A DNA stretch of 64,000 nucleotides from an uncultured bacterium (GTDB lineage Bacteria; Muiribacteriota; Ozemobacteria; Ozemobacterales; Ozemobacteraceae), in NCBI GenBank assembly GCA_937949615.1, contig CALEDQ010000027.1:1-64000 (forward strand), given 5' to 3'. The notes beneath the pieces were generated by a model that was not told the DNA's origin, did not search any database, and saw nothing but the letters and a program-made list of their open reading frames with translations. The stretch's first letter is position 1; every line of letters starts with the position of its first letter. Shown piece by piece: positions 49,303 through 58,706 of the stretch. Position numbers and translations under genes: made by a program.

Positions 49303-51162
49303 TCAGGGCTCTGGGGCGTTCAGCCCATCGATCAGCCTGGCAAGGTCGCCCGACCAGAGATTCATTGGCCCGGAAAAGTTGGCAAGCATGAACATCCGCG
49401 AAATGTCGGCGTTGAAACCAATGGCCCGCAGGTTGTAGTCCTGCAGAAACTTCAGCAGCGACTCCATTTTTGCGGCTCCGATATCGCTGAATACAGACAC
49501 ATTGTTCTCAATGAACGGGTAGGGGAACAGCCGCAGGCTGTAGACGCTGGTGCGCTGCAGAATCTCTTCAGGCCGGCGCAGGCCGATGAACCAGACGTTG
49601 GTGAAACTGTCGACATAGATCTGATTGCTGTGATCGAAGCCGGCATCGTAGACATTGATGTATTTGCCGTCGAGATTGCGGAAAACGTAGAGATACTGCA
49701 GTGGCAGCAGTTGCGGGGTTGTCTGCGCCGTGGTAATTTCCTTGTCGCGACTGGTGGCAGCGGCTGGCAGAGGCGTCAGATACGCGTTGAAGGTTTTGCT
49801 GAGATCCCAGTAAGGAGTGTTCAGGCGTTTGCTCATCAGGCGGCCTTCGAGATAAAGCACCCGGTCGTTGGTCCAGAATGAGACGAGCTTGATCGTATTA
49901 CGTGACTCGGTGCGCTGAGCGTGATCTTCGCTGACCGAAAAATCATCGTTGATGCGATAACGATGCAGAACCGTCTTGCGATAATCGAGATCGTCGAACA
50001 GATAGCGGCTGCGGGCCTGACCGATAATTTCGACCAGCGCAAACGATTTGCCGTCTTCAGACCAGATGGTTTCGCCGATCTCGTTGGGCAGACGCAGGAC
50101 CTCGGCTACCGCCCGTTTCTGATCGAGATCGATCAGGTGCACATTGCGGGCCGCGGTCAGCAGCAGTCGCCGACCATCGTGTGACCAGCAGACAAAGGCG
50201 TTGAGGTAGTTTATCGGCAGGCTGCCGAGATCGGGCTGGGAAAGCATTTTTCCGGCTGTCGCGTCAAATATGAACAACTGCCGCTCCTGTGTGCGGTTGT
50301 CGAGCATCATGCCGGCAAGCAGAGATTTGCCCGGTGACCAGCGCATGTCGAGAAGAATCAGGTCGTCGTTGTCGGGAAAAAGCCGCACCGGACTGCCGCC
50401 CTTGAGTGGCATTACCATCGGTATCAGCCCGTCGGTAAAGGCGAGATAGGTGCCGTCAGACGATGCCGCCAGGTTGGCATACCAGTTCTGACTCTGGTCA
50501 AGCAGTAGAGTGCTGCTGCAGACATTGTCGTTGTCGGTCATCATAAAGAGGCGGTTGCTTCTTTTGAAGGGCCTGGCGGTTATGACGTGGTGTTCGTCGA
50601 CCGGGCAAAAATCGGTATCTGGTTCGAGACTCTGCTGAAATGATGAGTGATTGATCAGTTCGGTTTTTATGGCAATTTTGCTGGTTTTGCGCGGGAAATG
50701 ATCGGGAATGGTGAACAGGTTGTCGGCATTGTCGAGCAGAAAACTGCGGTCTGTGCCTTCCTGCTCGCGCAGCATCTGGTTGACCTGCTGCAGAACCTGA
50801 TTTATCCCGGGTTCGCGTAGTCTGATTTTTTTGCTGTCTTCGTTCCAGTCTTCAACAGCCACTTCAGGGGCATAAACCATGGTGATTTTTGTGCCGGCCG
50901 CAATTTTCTGCAGTTTGAGAAGATACTGCAGATAGTTTTCGATAAGATTGACGATCAGATTCAGGCGCGGCACTTCAATATTGAGGGGATGAGCCGAATT
51001 GAAGCCCGAGCGCATCGGCGGCTGAAAAATCAGTTCGACGCGGGGAGTGTTGAAGTTGACCGTCTGATCGGTTTTCTGTGCCAGCACAACTCCGCCAGGA
51101 AGCAGAAGAACAGCCAGCAGAAGCAAAAGTGTGATTGTGTGAAGATTTCTGCGGTATGTCAT
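49303..51162 (-). CDS. Secreted propeller-like protein (WD40/PD40 style)
   Basis: A 619-residue exported protein. The signal peptide is at about 1-28 (ends VVLA). After an alpha/beta N-terminal part, a run of beta-propeller-like blades appears from about 215: LAASSDGTYLAFTDG, DMRWSPGKSLLAGMM, FVCWSHDGRRLLLTA and TIWSEDGKSFALVE, the WSxDGxxLA pattern of TolB/PD40 repeats. It probably binds a protein or polymer in the periplasm. GGAG ten bases upstream favours the ATG at 51162 over one at 51177 that abuts the ispG stop. It has no clear link to ispG beyond co-transcription. Confidence 0.75.
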   Translation of the reverse strand: MTYRRNLHTITLLLLLAVLLLPGGVVLAQKTDQTVNFNTPRVELIFQPPMRSGFNSAHPLNIEVPRLNLIVNLIENYLQYLLKLQKIAAGTKITMVYAPEVAVEDWNEDSKKIRLREPGINQVLQQVNQMLREQEGTDRSFLLDNADNLFTIPDHFPRKTSKIAIKTELINHSSFQQSLEPDTDFCPVDEHHVITARPFKRSNRLFMMTDNDNVCSSTLLLDQSQNWYANLAASSDGTYLAFTDGLIPMVMPLKGGSPVRLFPDNDDLILLDMRWSPGKSLLAGMMLDNRTQERQLFIFDATAGKMLSQPDLGSLPINYLNAFVCWSHDGRRLLLTAARNVHLIDLDQKRAVAEVLRLPNEIGETIWSEDGKSFALVEIIGQARSRYLFDDLDYRKTVLHRYRINDDFSVSEDHAQRTESRNTIKLVSFWTNDRVLYLEGRLMSKRLNTPYWDLSKTFNAYLTPLPAAATSRDKEITTAQTTPQLLPLQYLYVFRNLDGKYINVYDAGFDHSNQIYVDSFTNVWFIGLRRPEEILQRTSVYSLRLFPYPFIENNVSVFSDIGAAKMESLLKFLQDYNLRAIGFNADISRMFMLANFSGPMNLWSGDLARLIDGLNAPEP

Positions 51163-51177
51163 TTTTCTGTTCTCCAT

Positions 51178-52245
51178 TCAGCTCTTATTCAGGCTTTTAA
51201 AAATTTCTTCGATAAGACCGTCGACCAGCTGGTCGGCCGGCAGCGTTCTGATAATGCGGCCACGTCTGAAAATCAGCCCGCTTTCTTTGCCGCCGGCAAT
51301 GCCGAAATCGGCCTGCTCGGCTTCACCCGGGCCATTGACGGCACAGCCCATTACTGCAACATGCAGCTCGGCATTGACGCCAGCGAGGCGCTGCTGCACT
51401 TCTCTGGCGATTTTCTGCAGCGGAATCTGGCAGCGTCCGCAGGTCGGGCAAGAGACAATTATCGGGCCGGCAGACCGCAGACCGAGGCATTTTAGAATAC
51501 GTATGCCGGTGGCGATTTCGTCGGCAGAGTCACCGGTCAGCGAAACTCTGATCGTGTCGCCGATTCCCTGCATCAGCAGATGCCCGATGCCGATCGATGA
51601 CCTGACGATACCCTCTTCGGGCAGACCTGATTCGGTGACTCCGAGGTGCAGCGGGTAATCGCAGTCGGCGGCGACAAGCTGCACCGCTTCGGTCATGGTT
51701 TTGAGGTCGAAAGCCTTGACCGCGATCTTGATCAGATTGAAATCGTATTTTTCCAGGCGTCTGACCTCATTCATTGCCGATTCAGCGAGGGCAGCGGCGG
51801 TAACGCCGCCATGGCGGGCTCTGATTTCCGGGTCGAGTGAGCCGGCGTTAACGCCGACCCTGATCGGAATACCACGATCTCTGGCGGCGGCAGCCACTTC
51901 TCTGACTTTTTCCTCAGTGCGGATATTGCCGGGGTTTAAGCGCAGACCATGAACGCCATGTCGCACTGCGGCCAACGCCAGCTGGTGATCGAAATGAATG
52001 TCGGCGATTACCGGAATCGGAGACTGCCCGCAGATTGGTTTGAGAGCATCGGCGGCGGCCATATCGGGCACTGCCAGCCTGATTATGTCACAACCGGCCA
52101 GGTGCAGTCTTTTGATTTCGCTGACTGTGGCGGCAACGTCACGGGTGTCGGTTTTGGTCATCGTCTGCACCGTTACCGGTGCCTGGCCGCCAACGGCAAC
52201 CTGACCGAGTTTGATGCTACGGCTTCGGCGTCTTTCAATGCTCAT
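51178..52245 (-). CDS. ispG: 4-hydroxy-3-methylbut-2-en-1-yl diphosphate synthase
   Basis: A 355-residue IspG/GcpE of the two-domain bacterial type: TIM barrel (1-250) then a [4Fe-4S] domain with CPTCGRC near 268-274 and MGCAVNGPGE near 305. It converts MEcPP to HMBPP in the MEP isoprenoid pathway. The conserved cysteines and glutamate (GPGE) are intact. Its ATG overlaps the stop of the SpoIIE-like gene as TGATG. An isoprenoid gene inside a signalling/pilin operon is unexpected. The TTG one codon earlier is not needed as start. Confidence 0.96.
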   Translation of the reverse strand: MSIERRRSRSIKLGQVAVGGQAPVTVQTMTKTDTRDVAATVSEIKRLHLAGCDIIRLAVPDMAAADALKPICGQSPIPVIADIHFDHQLALAAVRHGVHGLRLNPGNIRTEEKVREVAAAARDRGIPIRVGVNAGSLDPEIRARHGGVTAAALAESAMNEVRRLEKYDFNLIKIAVKAFDLKTMTEAVQLVAADCDYPLHLGVTESGLPEEGIVRSSIGIGHLLMQGIGDTIRVSLTGDSADEIATGIRILKCLGLRSAGPIIVSCPTCGRCQIPLQKIAREVQQRLAGVNAELHVAVMGCAVNGPGEAEQADFGIAGGKESGLIFRRGRIIRTLPADQLVDGLIEEIFKSLNKS

Positions 52246-54281
52246 CAAGGTTTTCCTGCTATGATAAAGGTAATGTCGTCTGAATATCTTTTTCTGATAA
52301 ATGGCTCTATTTCACTGGTCAACAATCTGTAACAGTCTTCGACGTTTTTCGGAGCTGCAGCGGCAAGATAATCGGAGAGTGTCACACCCCGCAGTTCTCT
52401 GAAAGCTTTGAACAGACCGTTGGTCGAAATCAGCAGCAGATCATTCTGCTGCAGCATGATATCACAGGTTGCCGGTGAAGCTGCAACTCCGACCGGTTTC
52501 GAACCGCCGGCCGGCAGTTCGCTGACTTTTCCGTCTGAAATCAACAGTGGCGGTGGGTTTCCGCAGTTGCGCAGCCTGAACCCGTCGCTCTCGCGGCTCA
52601 AAACCGTTACCGCCGAACAGAGGTTCTGACCGGCAAAGTGTCTGAGCAGTCGGTCGGCAGTGGCGATTTTATCGTTGTGGTCAGTAACCGTGCGAAACAC
52701 GCTGAATACCAGATTGAGGGTAAGAACTGCCTGAATTCCCTGATGAAAAGCGTCAAAGATACTCAGATAGCGGTTGCCGGGTTCTTCACAGATGTCGATC
52801 ATGTCACCCTTGATTTCGCCGGCCAGTGACGCGAATGAACAGATTTTCAAACCATCGAAGCTGCCGGTGCCGGTTTTGGCACTGATGGCCTTCAGCATGC
52901 CGGCTGCCAGTGATATTTCCTGGCTGATCTTTTCCTGCTGCAGCAATCGATCGATCATCTGCAGATTCTGAATGATGTGGGGTATCTCGTTGGCCAGGCC
53001 GGTAACAAGACTTAGCTCGGCTTCGGTATAGGGCACGCGGGTATTTTTGGGGCCGACAAGCAGACAACCGAAGAATTCCTCTTCGGTTCTGAACGGAAAA
53101 TAATGTCGAAAGTCTTTCTGTCGAAGTTCTCTGGCGGTCTGCGCGAGTTTTGCATCGCCTGTCTGGCTGAAGTGATGGATGATGCCGTCGATTTCGTTGA
53201 GACCTTCGGGCAGTTCCGGAAAATTGATGACCGGCGCCCCCATACTGACCGCCATGGTTTCAGCAGTGGCAAAATCAAGAATCAGCTGCAGTTCGCCCAC
53301 AAATCTCGCGAGCATGCGTGCCTGGTCAGGCTGGCGCCGCAATTCGGCAAGAATCGTCTGCATGACTTTCGCCGAGTCGAAACTTTGTCGCCCGAAAAAG
53401 CGGTCGACAAGACTGATGAGCATTTCTTTGAGCGGCGAAAAAATCCCGGCGATTACAAGAATCGAAAGTATCTTTGTCGACAGATCTGAAACATTGAGAA
53501 CCGACTGCATCAGTTCCTGCATCAGTTCCATGCAACCGGCAAGAATGGCGGTCAGCAGCGTATAAACCAGACCGATCGAGAAGATCAGGTCGATTTCCAT
53601 TAGATTGTAGCGCAGCATTGTGTAGCTGAGAATAATGCTCATGATGATCGACAATACCGGAAACAGGCCGAAAGTATAGACAGTGCCGACGCCCATGAAC
53701 CAGCGACTCAATGCGATGGTTATCGAGCCGGCAGCCACCGGCAGCAGCATTGCGGTAAAAGTGTAGCGCAGACGCCGCATCTGTGTGGTGGTTTCCGCTT
53801 TTTGCCTGCTTTTTGACAGGGTCGAAAGCGAGAGAAAGAGGTAAAAAATTATGACACCCTTGAGCAGAAACTCGTTGCTGCCGAAGGCCAGCGAAACACC
53901 GTCGCTGATTGGCTCGAAGCTGCTGATCAGACGGCCGGACCAGAGAAGAACGAGCAGCAACAGGGCCGGCATAAACAGCAGCGCCGGGGTCCAGCGGGTT
54001 TTGAAAATCACTGCCTCGGGTTGGGGTTCAGGGTAAATGGCGGTGAAAACGCAGAAAAAATAACCCAGCAGTATGCCCGGGGTGAAGAGCAGCTGCAGGC
54101 CGAACTGGTTGATGCCGCTGAAATTCAGATACAGTTCGGCGAGGCTCCAGAAGGTGAAGAGCAGCAGCAGCAGACTGAAAAGACGATTCTCACGGCGGCC
54201 GGTGTTGCGCACGAGCACCATTCCCGCCAGAACCATCTGGATAAGAGCAGAAGCCATGCAGAAAAAAGCAGAAAGCTTCAT
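52245..54281 (-). CDS. Membrane GAF protein with degenerate SpoIIE/RsbU phosphatase domain
   Basis: A 678-residue protein. About eight hydrophobic helices occupy residues 1-270 in the style of 7TM-histidine-kinase sensors. A GAF-like region covers about 310-440, with a coiled stretch to 475. A C-terminal PP2C-like domain follows, with altered motifs: GEIKGDMID replaces VGGDYYD, FDAFHQG replaces GDVxGHG, NCGNPPPLL replaces NAGHPPPLL, and STNGLF has Asn where YTDG has its metal-binding Asp. The final SDDITFIIA is kept. It may be inactive or a weak enzyme, perhaps a binding module. The ATG at 54281 overlaps the pilin gene stop (TGATG); longer readings enter that gene. Confidence 0.8.
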   Translation of the reverse strand: MKLSAFFCMASALIQMVLAGMVLVRNTGRRENRLFSLLLLLFTFWSLAELYLNFSGINQFGLQLLFTPGILLGYFFCVFTAIYPEPQPEAVIFKTRWTPALLFMPALLLLVLLWSGRLISSFEPISDGVSLAFGSNEFLLKGVIIFYLFLSLSTLSKSRQKAETTTQMRRLRYTFTAMLLPVAAGSITIALSRWFMGVGTVYTFGLFPVLSIIMSIILSYTMLRYNLMEIDLIFSIGLVYTLLTAILAGCMELMQELMQSVLNVSDLSTKILSILVIAGIFSPLKEMLISLVDRFFGRQSFDSAKVMQTILAELRRQPDQARMLARFVGELQLILDFATAETMAVSMGAPVINFPELPEGLNEIDGIIHHFSQTGDAKLAQTARELRQKDFRHYFPFRTEEEFFGCLLVGPKNTRVPYTEAELSLVTGLANEIPHIIQNLQMIDRLLQQEKISQEISLAAGMLKAISAKTGTGSFDGLKICSFASLAGEIKGDMIDICEEPGNRYLSIFDAFHQGIQAVLTLNLVFSVFRTVTDHNDKIATADRLLRHFAGQNLCSAVTVLSRESDGFRLRNCGNPPPLLISDGKVSELPAGGSKPVGVAASPATCDIMLQQNDLLLISTNGLFKAFRELRGVTLSDYLAAAAPKNVEDCYRLLTSEIEPFIRKRYSDDITFIIAGKP

Positions 54282-54910
54282 CAGCGGAATTTCCAGTTTG
54301 GCTGCCGTATTCTTGTCGCTGCCGGTCGCAGTGACACCGAAGTAACGAGCGAGGCCGATTCGCCCTGCTGCTTGAAATCGAGAGTGATGCGGATCAGACT
54401 GATGCGCGCCCGCTGCCCTGAATCGTTTGAAATCATGTCGAACGGGTAAAACGACCAACCGGTCGGTGAGGCCTGGTCGTGCGCTTCAAAAAACGGCTGA
54501 AAAAGCTTCTCACCGATGCGGTCGAGACTGAGCATCTTGATCGGGTTGTCACGGTTCTCGATCCGCCACATCACCTGCTGTCGACCCTCACGTTCGATTT
54601 CGTAACTCACGGTTACCAGAGCATCTTCGCCGGGCTCGGGTTTTTCTGGTGAATATTTATAACAGCGCATCTTGATTGAATCGGGTTTGACTTCAAGAAT
54701 TTCCTTGGCATTGCGCAGGTCAGCGACCATGCGTTCCATTTTGTTGCGGATCTCGGAAGTGAGCAGCAGCTGTGAAGTACCCTTTCTGACAGTCGACATG
54801 CCGGTCGACTGCATGAGGTAGAGAACACCGCCGACCAGAAGGGTCAGTGACATGCCCATCAGCAGTTCGACGAGGGTAAAGCCCTGGCGTTTATAGTGTT
54901 TTTCTTTCAT
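54281..54910 (-). CDS. Prepilin-like protein (GspJ-like)
   Basis: A 209-residue type IV prepilin-like protein. The leader ends QG|FTLVELLMG with the usual Gly at -1 and Glu at +5, followed by a hydrophobic helix. The C-terminal part is a beta-rich globular domain with an MVADLRNAKEILEV segment near 62, as in GspJ/PulJ minor pseudopilins. It overlaps its upstream pilin by four bases and the SpoIIE-like gene by one. It should be cleaved by a prepilin peptidase and sit at a pseudopilus tip; no secretion ATPase is in the window. Confidence 0.85.
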   Translation of the reverse strand: MKEKHYKRQGFTLVELLMGMSLTLLVGGVLYLMQSTGMSTVRKGTSQLLLTSEIRNKMERMVADLRNAKEILEVKPDSIKMRCYKYSPEKPEPGEDALVTVSYEIEREGRQQVMWRIENRDNPIKMLSLDRIGEKLFQPFFEAHDQASPTGWSFYPFDMISNDSGQRARISLIRITLDFKQQGESASLVTSVSLRPAATRIRQPNWKFR

Positions 54911-55470
54911 TTGTGCTGCCCGATAAAAGTTGCAATTTCGGCGGTTTTTTTACCGTCGCCATCATAGATGAATACCGAGATTTTTTTCATTTTTGAAGGC
55001 AGAGCCGATTCGGAAATCTGCTCTACTTTGACGACGCGGCGAAAGTTGCGGTAATCTTCAGGGTAACTCTGCATTGGCTTCAGATAGGCCTTGGGGTAGA
55101 TCTGTTTCAGCCGCGTGAAAGTCGTTTTCAGTTCGCTGTCGTTGAGTGAGCGGTCGGTGAAGACATCAGAGAAATATTTTTCGAACGATGCTTCGTTATA
55201 ATAGGCTTCATCATATTTCTGGCGGTCCTGAAAAACTTCTCTGAAATTTTCGTAGTCGGACTTGATGATTTCAAAGGGCAGTCCCTTGATTTCCTCGAGC
55301 TTTTCACGGGCCAGATTATAGGCGAGAACGTGTTCGGCATTGTCATGACTGCCCTGAACGCCGAAAAGAAACATGTTGGTGAACGGCAGGGCTACCAGCC
55401 CGACCAGAAACAGCACTACAAGGATCTCAACGAGAGTGAAGCCGCGGAATTTATCAATGAATCTGTGCAT
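54907..55470 (-). CDS. Prepilin-like protein (GspI-like)
   Basis: A 187-residue prepilin-like protein. Its leader ends RG|FTLVEILVV with Gly -1 and Glu +5. A REKLEEIKGLPFE segment after the helix resembles GspI/PilV-type minor pilins. GGAGG before the start lies inside the upstream cyclase gene, and the genes share TAATG. Encoded with a GspJ-like protein, as in minor-pseudopilin clusters. Confidence 0.85.
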   Translation of the reverse strand: MHRFIDKFRGFTLVEILVVLFLVGLVALPFTNMFLFGVQGSHDNAEHVLAYNLAREKLEEIKGLPFEIIKSDYENFREVFQDRQKYDEAYYNEASFEKYFSDVFTDRSLNDSELKTTFTRLKQIYPKAYLKPMQSYPEDYRNFRRVVKVEQISESALPSKMKKISVFIYDGDGKKTAEIATFIGQHK

Positions 55471-58400
55471 TACATGGCCTCCGGAGCGATTCTGACCTGA
55501 TTGCGCCCCTTGCTTTTCGCTACGTACAGAGCCCGGTCGGCTTCGTCGACGAGTTCTTCCATGCTGAGGTTGCGCAGATGCAGTGAGCTGACACCAATCG
55601 AGACCGTAACCTTCATGCTGAGATTGCGGAAATTGTATTCGGCATTTTCAATTGCCTTGCGAATGCGCTCAGCAACGACGTATGCATCTTTGATGCCGGT
55701 CTGAGGCAGCAGCAGCGCGATTTCTTCACCGCCATAGCGGCCGGGCGTATCGACGGCTCTGATATTTTCGGTCAGCCGCTGGGCGGTTTCTCTGAGAACG
55801 TGGTCACCGGCCTGGTGCCCGTAGGTGTCGTTGAATTTCTTGAAATTGTCGATGTCGAGCAGCAGCAGCGACAGCTCGAGCTGATAGCGTTTCGAACGGC
55901 TGATTTCCTTGTCGAGGCTTGCAAGGAAAAAGCGGCGCAGATAAAGTTTGGTCAGACCGTCGGTGATGGCCTCTTCGAACAGTCGCTGGTTTTCGATGAT
56001 CAGCCCAAGGTGATGCCGCAGGGTGTCCATGAAGTTCTTTTCATCGTCAGAGAAAACTTTCTTTTCGCCGAAGCGGTTCTGATCAAAAACCAGGTAGATC
56101 GCCCCGAATTTGCGGTCTTCAAAGTAGAGAGGCAGGCTGAGATAATGTCTGCCGGTGGTTTCATCGGTGTCGAGAGTTTCGCGGCAGCTGCGCAGTGACG
56201 CTCTGGCACAGGCCTTGATCGACTCGGTTTCTGCCGGTTCAAGATTTTCGGAAAGATAGAGATCGGATTCGTTGTCGTTGCGCCCGACCCATACGGTTCC
56301 TGAGGAGATGGCGTTCAGATGCTGCTGCAGATTTTCGGCCGCCAGTTCGAAGATTTCACGCTGACTGTGCGTGGTAGAGGCCTTCTGAGTCAGGTTGTAA
56401 AGCACTGTCAGCTCGGTCAGGCGATTGCGCAGGCGCCGCGTCATCAGATTGAAAATTGTCGACAGTTCGCCGAGCTCATCTTTGGCAAAAACCGGCAGAT
56501 TGAGTTCGAGATCGCCGTTGCTGATGGCTCTGGCACCATTGGAAAGCACTGAAACCGGAGCGAGGAATTCCTTGATGAGAATGGTGATCAGAAACAGCGA
56601 GGCGGCAAGGCTGAAAAACAGCCCCAGGCCAACGAGCATATAGGTGAAGTTGATGGTTTCCATGATGCGGTTCCAGCTGAAACGGGCCCCGATCAGGAAA
56701 TCGCGTGCGACAACGCCACGGCCGATGGCGACCAGCATCGGTTCGGTGTCGTCGCGCAGCAGGTCTGAGGCGATGCTGTTCGAAAAATTGCTGGCGGCGA
56801 TCAGCGGCAGCAGATTAGCCTTGAAAATGGGCGACAGCTTCGGAATCGTGTCAGAGATGTCGTCTTCCTTGAGGATGATGAGCTCCGCCGACCCCTGATG
56901 CAGCTGTGCCTGGTCGTTAACCGCCTGGCGCAGATATTTGCGGTCGAGTTCGGTTTTGGCTATGGTCGCTATCGATGCGAACTTGCGGCCGCCACTGGTG
57001 GTGACGACGTCAGAAAAGATGAACTTGTGCAGGTTGCTGCCCGGCCAGATAATCTGGTGCATGACACCGGTGCGACGGGTCACCAGATCGAAAAGGCCAT
57101 CGTCGAGAGCGGCGATAGCCGTAGTAGAAGTCATGTCACTCGAATCGTTCGCGAGGATGCGCATGCCGAGTTCCTGAATGAAAAGGCGGTTGTTGGCATT
57201 GTCGCCGGCCAGATTGTCGATATCGAATTCGATTTTGCCGTCGAGCCCGATAAGATAGTAGGTTTCGAGCTGCTCTGAACGCACAAATTTGAAGAAAGTC
57301 TCGCGCAGGCGGTTTTTGTCGAGTTCGACCATTTCGGGCAGGTTTTTGATCGATTTGAGCCATTCGTTAACATTGCGGTAATAGCCGGAAGTGGAAGAGT
57401 CTACCTTCTTGATCAGCTCGGTCAGGCGCGCCTCAGCTTCTTTGTTGAGCAGAATCCCCTGACTGATCGAAAATCTGATGCCCAGGAAAATGAGAATCGA
57501 GACCGGCAGCTGCATGCACATGAAAAACAGCGCCGCCATCTTCTGGCGCAGCGACAGACCGCTGGTGTTGGTCAGCCGGTAATAGTAAAAAAAGACAAAG
57601 CCGGCCGACAACAGCAGAAGTATTATTACGATGCGGGTCGACTGCAGATCACTGTCAAAGGCTTCCCGCAGCGAGCTGGTCGAAAAAAGACTGAAGATAC
57701 TGGCACTTGAGCTGTCTGGGTGTGGCTGAACGAAAAGAACCCAATCTTCAATAAAAAATGGGTTGGCAAGGCTATTTTCGAATAATTTTATGACATTGCG
57801 AGCCACTGGCAGCAGGGGCTGATAAGCGATGGCCACTTCGCCCGAGGTCTGATCGAAATAACCGTATGAATTTTCGGGAGTAGCGCCGATATCGCGGCTG
57901 AGAACCTGCTTGAGGCCAAAGACCGGCGACAGATTTTTCAGCGGCACAATTGCCGCAAAACCGCCGAGGCTGTTACTCTTGCTGTTGAAGAAATCCCAGA
58001 AAAAGAAAACTTCAGAGGCGGAAAGATAGTTGCCGGTCACCTGATTGGGACTGGTCAAAGCCTGCGATACTGGAAAGCCACGCCCGAGAAGCGGTGCCAG
58101 CCCGGCAAAGAATGCGGCATGCTGCTGTTCGAATTTTTTGATCTGATGCAGAGTCTGCAGATTTGAACCGGCTGAAAACTCGTCAAAAGCAGTGAGAAGA
58201 AGATCGACGAATTTCTCGATGTTTTCGCTGCCGGAGGCGGGCAGATTGATCAGGCTGTTGGGCGAAATATGACCGCGGTCATCCCAGATGATGATCGAGG
58301 AGTTGGCCGGAATATCCTGAAGTAAATTGCGAATCAGGGCCGGGTGCTGATCTTTCTCGACGTATGCCTTTTTGTAGGTGTCGCGAAAACTCTGAAACAG

Positions 58401-58634
58401 TTGCTGAAAAATCTGCCGGTTTGTCGACTTAACGCTGAAAGAGCTGAGTTCGCGCTGGTAAGCGTTAACCATCGAGTTGCGGTTGCGTTGAAAGTTGTCT
58501 TCGAGATAGAGGCGATAGGTGTGATAGTAAATCAGCAGTGGCAGAGCGGCAAAAAAGACGAACAGAAATATCCACACCTGCGGTTCATTCAGGCGTGACT
58601 TGAAACTCTTCTCATCGACTGGATTCTGTGCCAT
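55470..58634 (-). CDS. Membrane receptor diguanylate cyclase (HAMP-GAF-GGDEF)
   Basis: A 1054-residue receptor. It has an N-terminal helix (about 15-35), a first outer lobe, paired helices near 340-400 with an LRQKMAALFFM start, a second outer lobe, a helix near 675-700, HAMP (about 700-755), GAF (about 770-880) and a C-terminal GGDEF domain. The active site is GGEEI near 967, and the RAVD inhibitory site lies five residues upstream, so it should make c-di-GMP with product inhibition. The membrane plan matches the two receptor phosphatases at 30335 and 33144. No Shine-Dalgarno is visible before the ATG. First gene of an operon with two prepilins. Confidence 0.9.
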   Translation of the reverse strand: MAQNPVDEKSFKSRLNEPQVWIFLFVFFAALPLLIYYHTYRLYLEDNFQRNRNSMVNAYQRELSSFSVKSTNRQIFQQLFQSFRDTYKKAYVEKDQHPALIRNLLQDIPANSSIIIWDDRGHISPNSLINLPASGSENIEKFVDLLLTAFDEFSAGSNLQTLHQIKKFEQQHAAFFAGLAPLLGRGFPVSQALTSPNQVTGNYLSASEVFFFWDFFNSKSNSLGGFAAIVPLKNLSPVFGLKQVLSRDIGATPENSYGYFDQTSGEVAIAYQPLLPVARNVIKLFENSLANPFFIEDWVLFVQPHPDSSSASIFSLFSTSSLREAFDSDLQSTRIVIILLLLSAGFVFFYYYRLTNTSGLSLRQKMAALFFMCMQLPVSILIFLGIRFSISQGILLNKEAEARLTELIKKVDSSTSGYYRNVNEWLKSIKNLPEMVELDKNRLRETFFKFVRSEQLETYYLIGLDGKIEFDIDNLAGDNANNRLFIQELGMRILANDSSDMTSTTAIAALDDGLFDLVTRRTGVMHQIIWPGSNLHKFIFSDVVTTSGGRKFASIATIAKTELDRKYLRQAVNDQAQLHQGSAELIILKEDDISDTIPKLSPIFKANLLPLIAASNFSNSIASDLLRDDTEPMLVAIGRGVVARDFLIGARFSWNRIMETINFTYMLVGLGLFFSLAASLFLITILIKEFLAPVSVLSNGARAISNGDLELNLPVFAKDELGELSTIFNLMTRRLRNRLTELTVLYNLTQKASTTHSQREIFELAAENLQQHLNAISSGTVWVGRNDNESDLYLSENLEPAETESIKACARASLRSCRETLDTDETTGRHYLSLPLYFEDRKFGAIYLVFDQNRFGEKKVFSDDEKNFMDTLRHHLGLIIENQRLFEEAITDGLTKLYLRRFFLASLDKEISRSKRYQLELSLLLLDIDNFKKFNDTYGHQAGDHVLRETAQRLTENIRAVDTPGRYGGEEIALLLPQTGIKDAYVVAERIRKAIENAEYNFRNLSMKVTVSIGVSSLHLRNLSMEELVDEADRALYVAKSKGRNQVRIAPEAM

Positions 58635-58706
58635 TTTTTTTCTGGATTTTAGGACCGCTGCATGATAGAGAATAATACAGGTATTTATAACATCAGGAGG
58701 ATAAAA

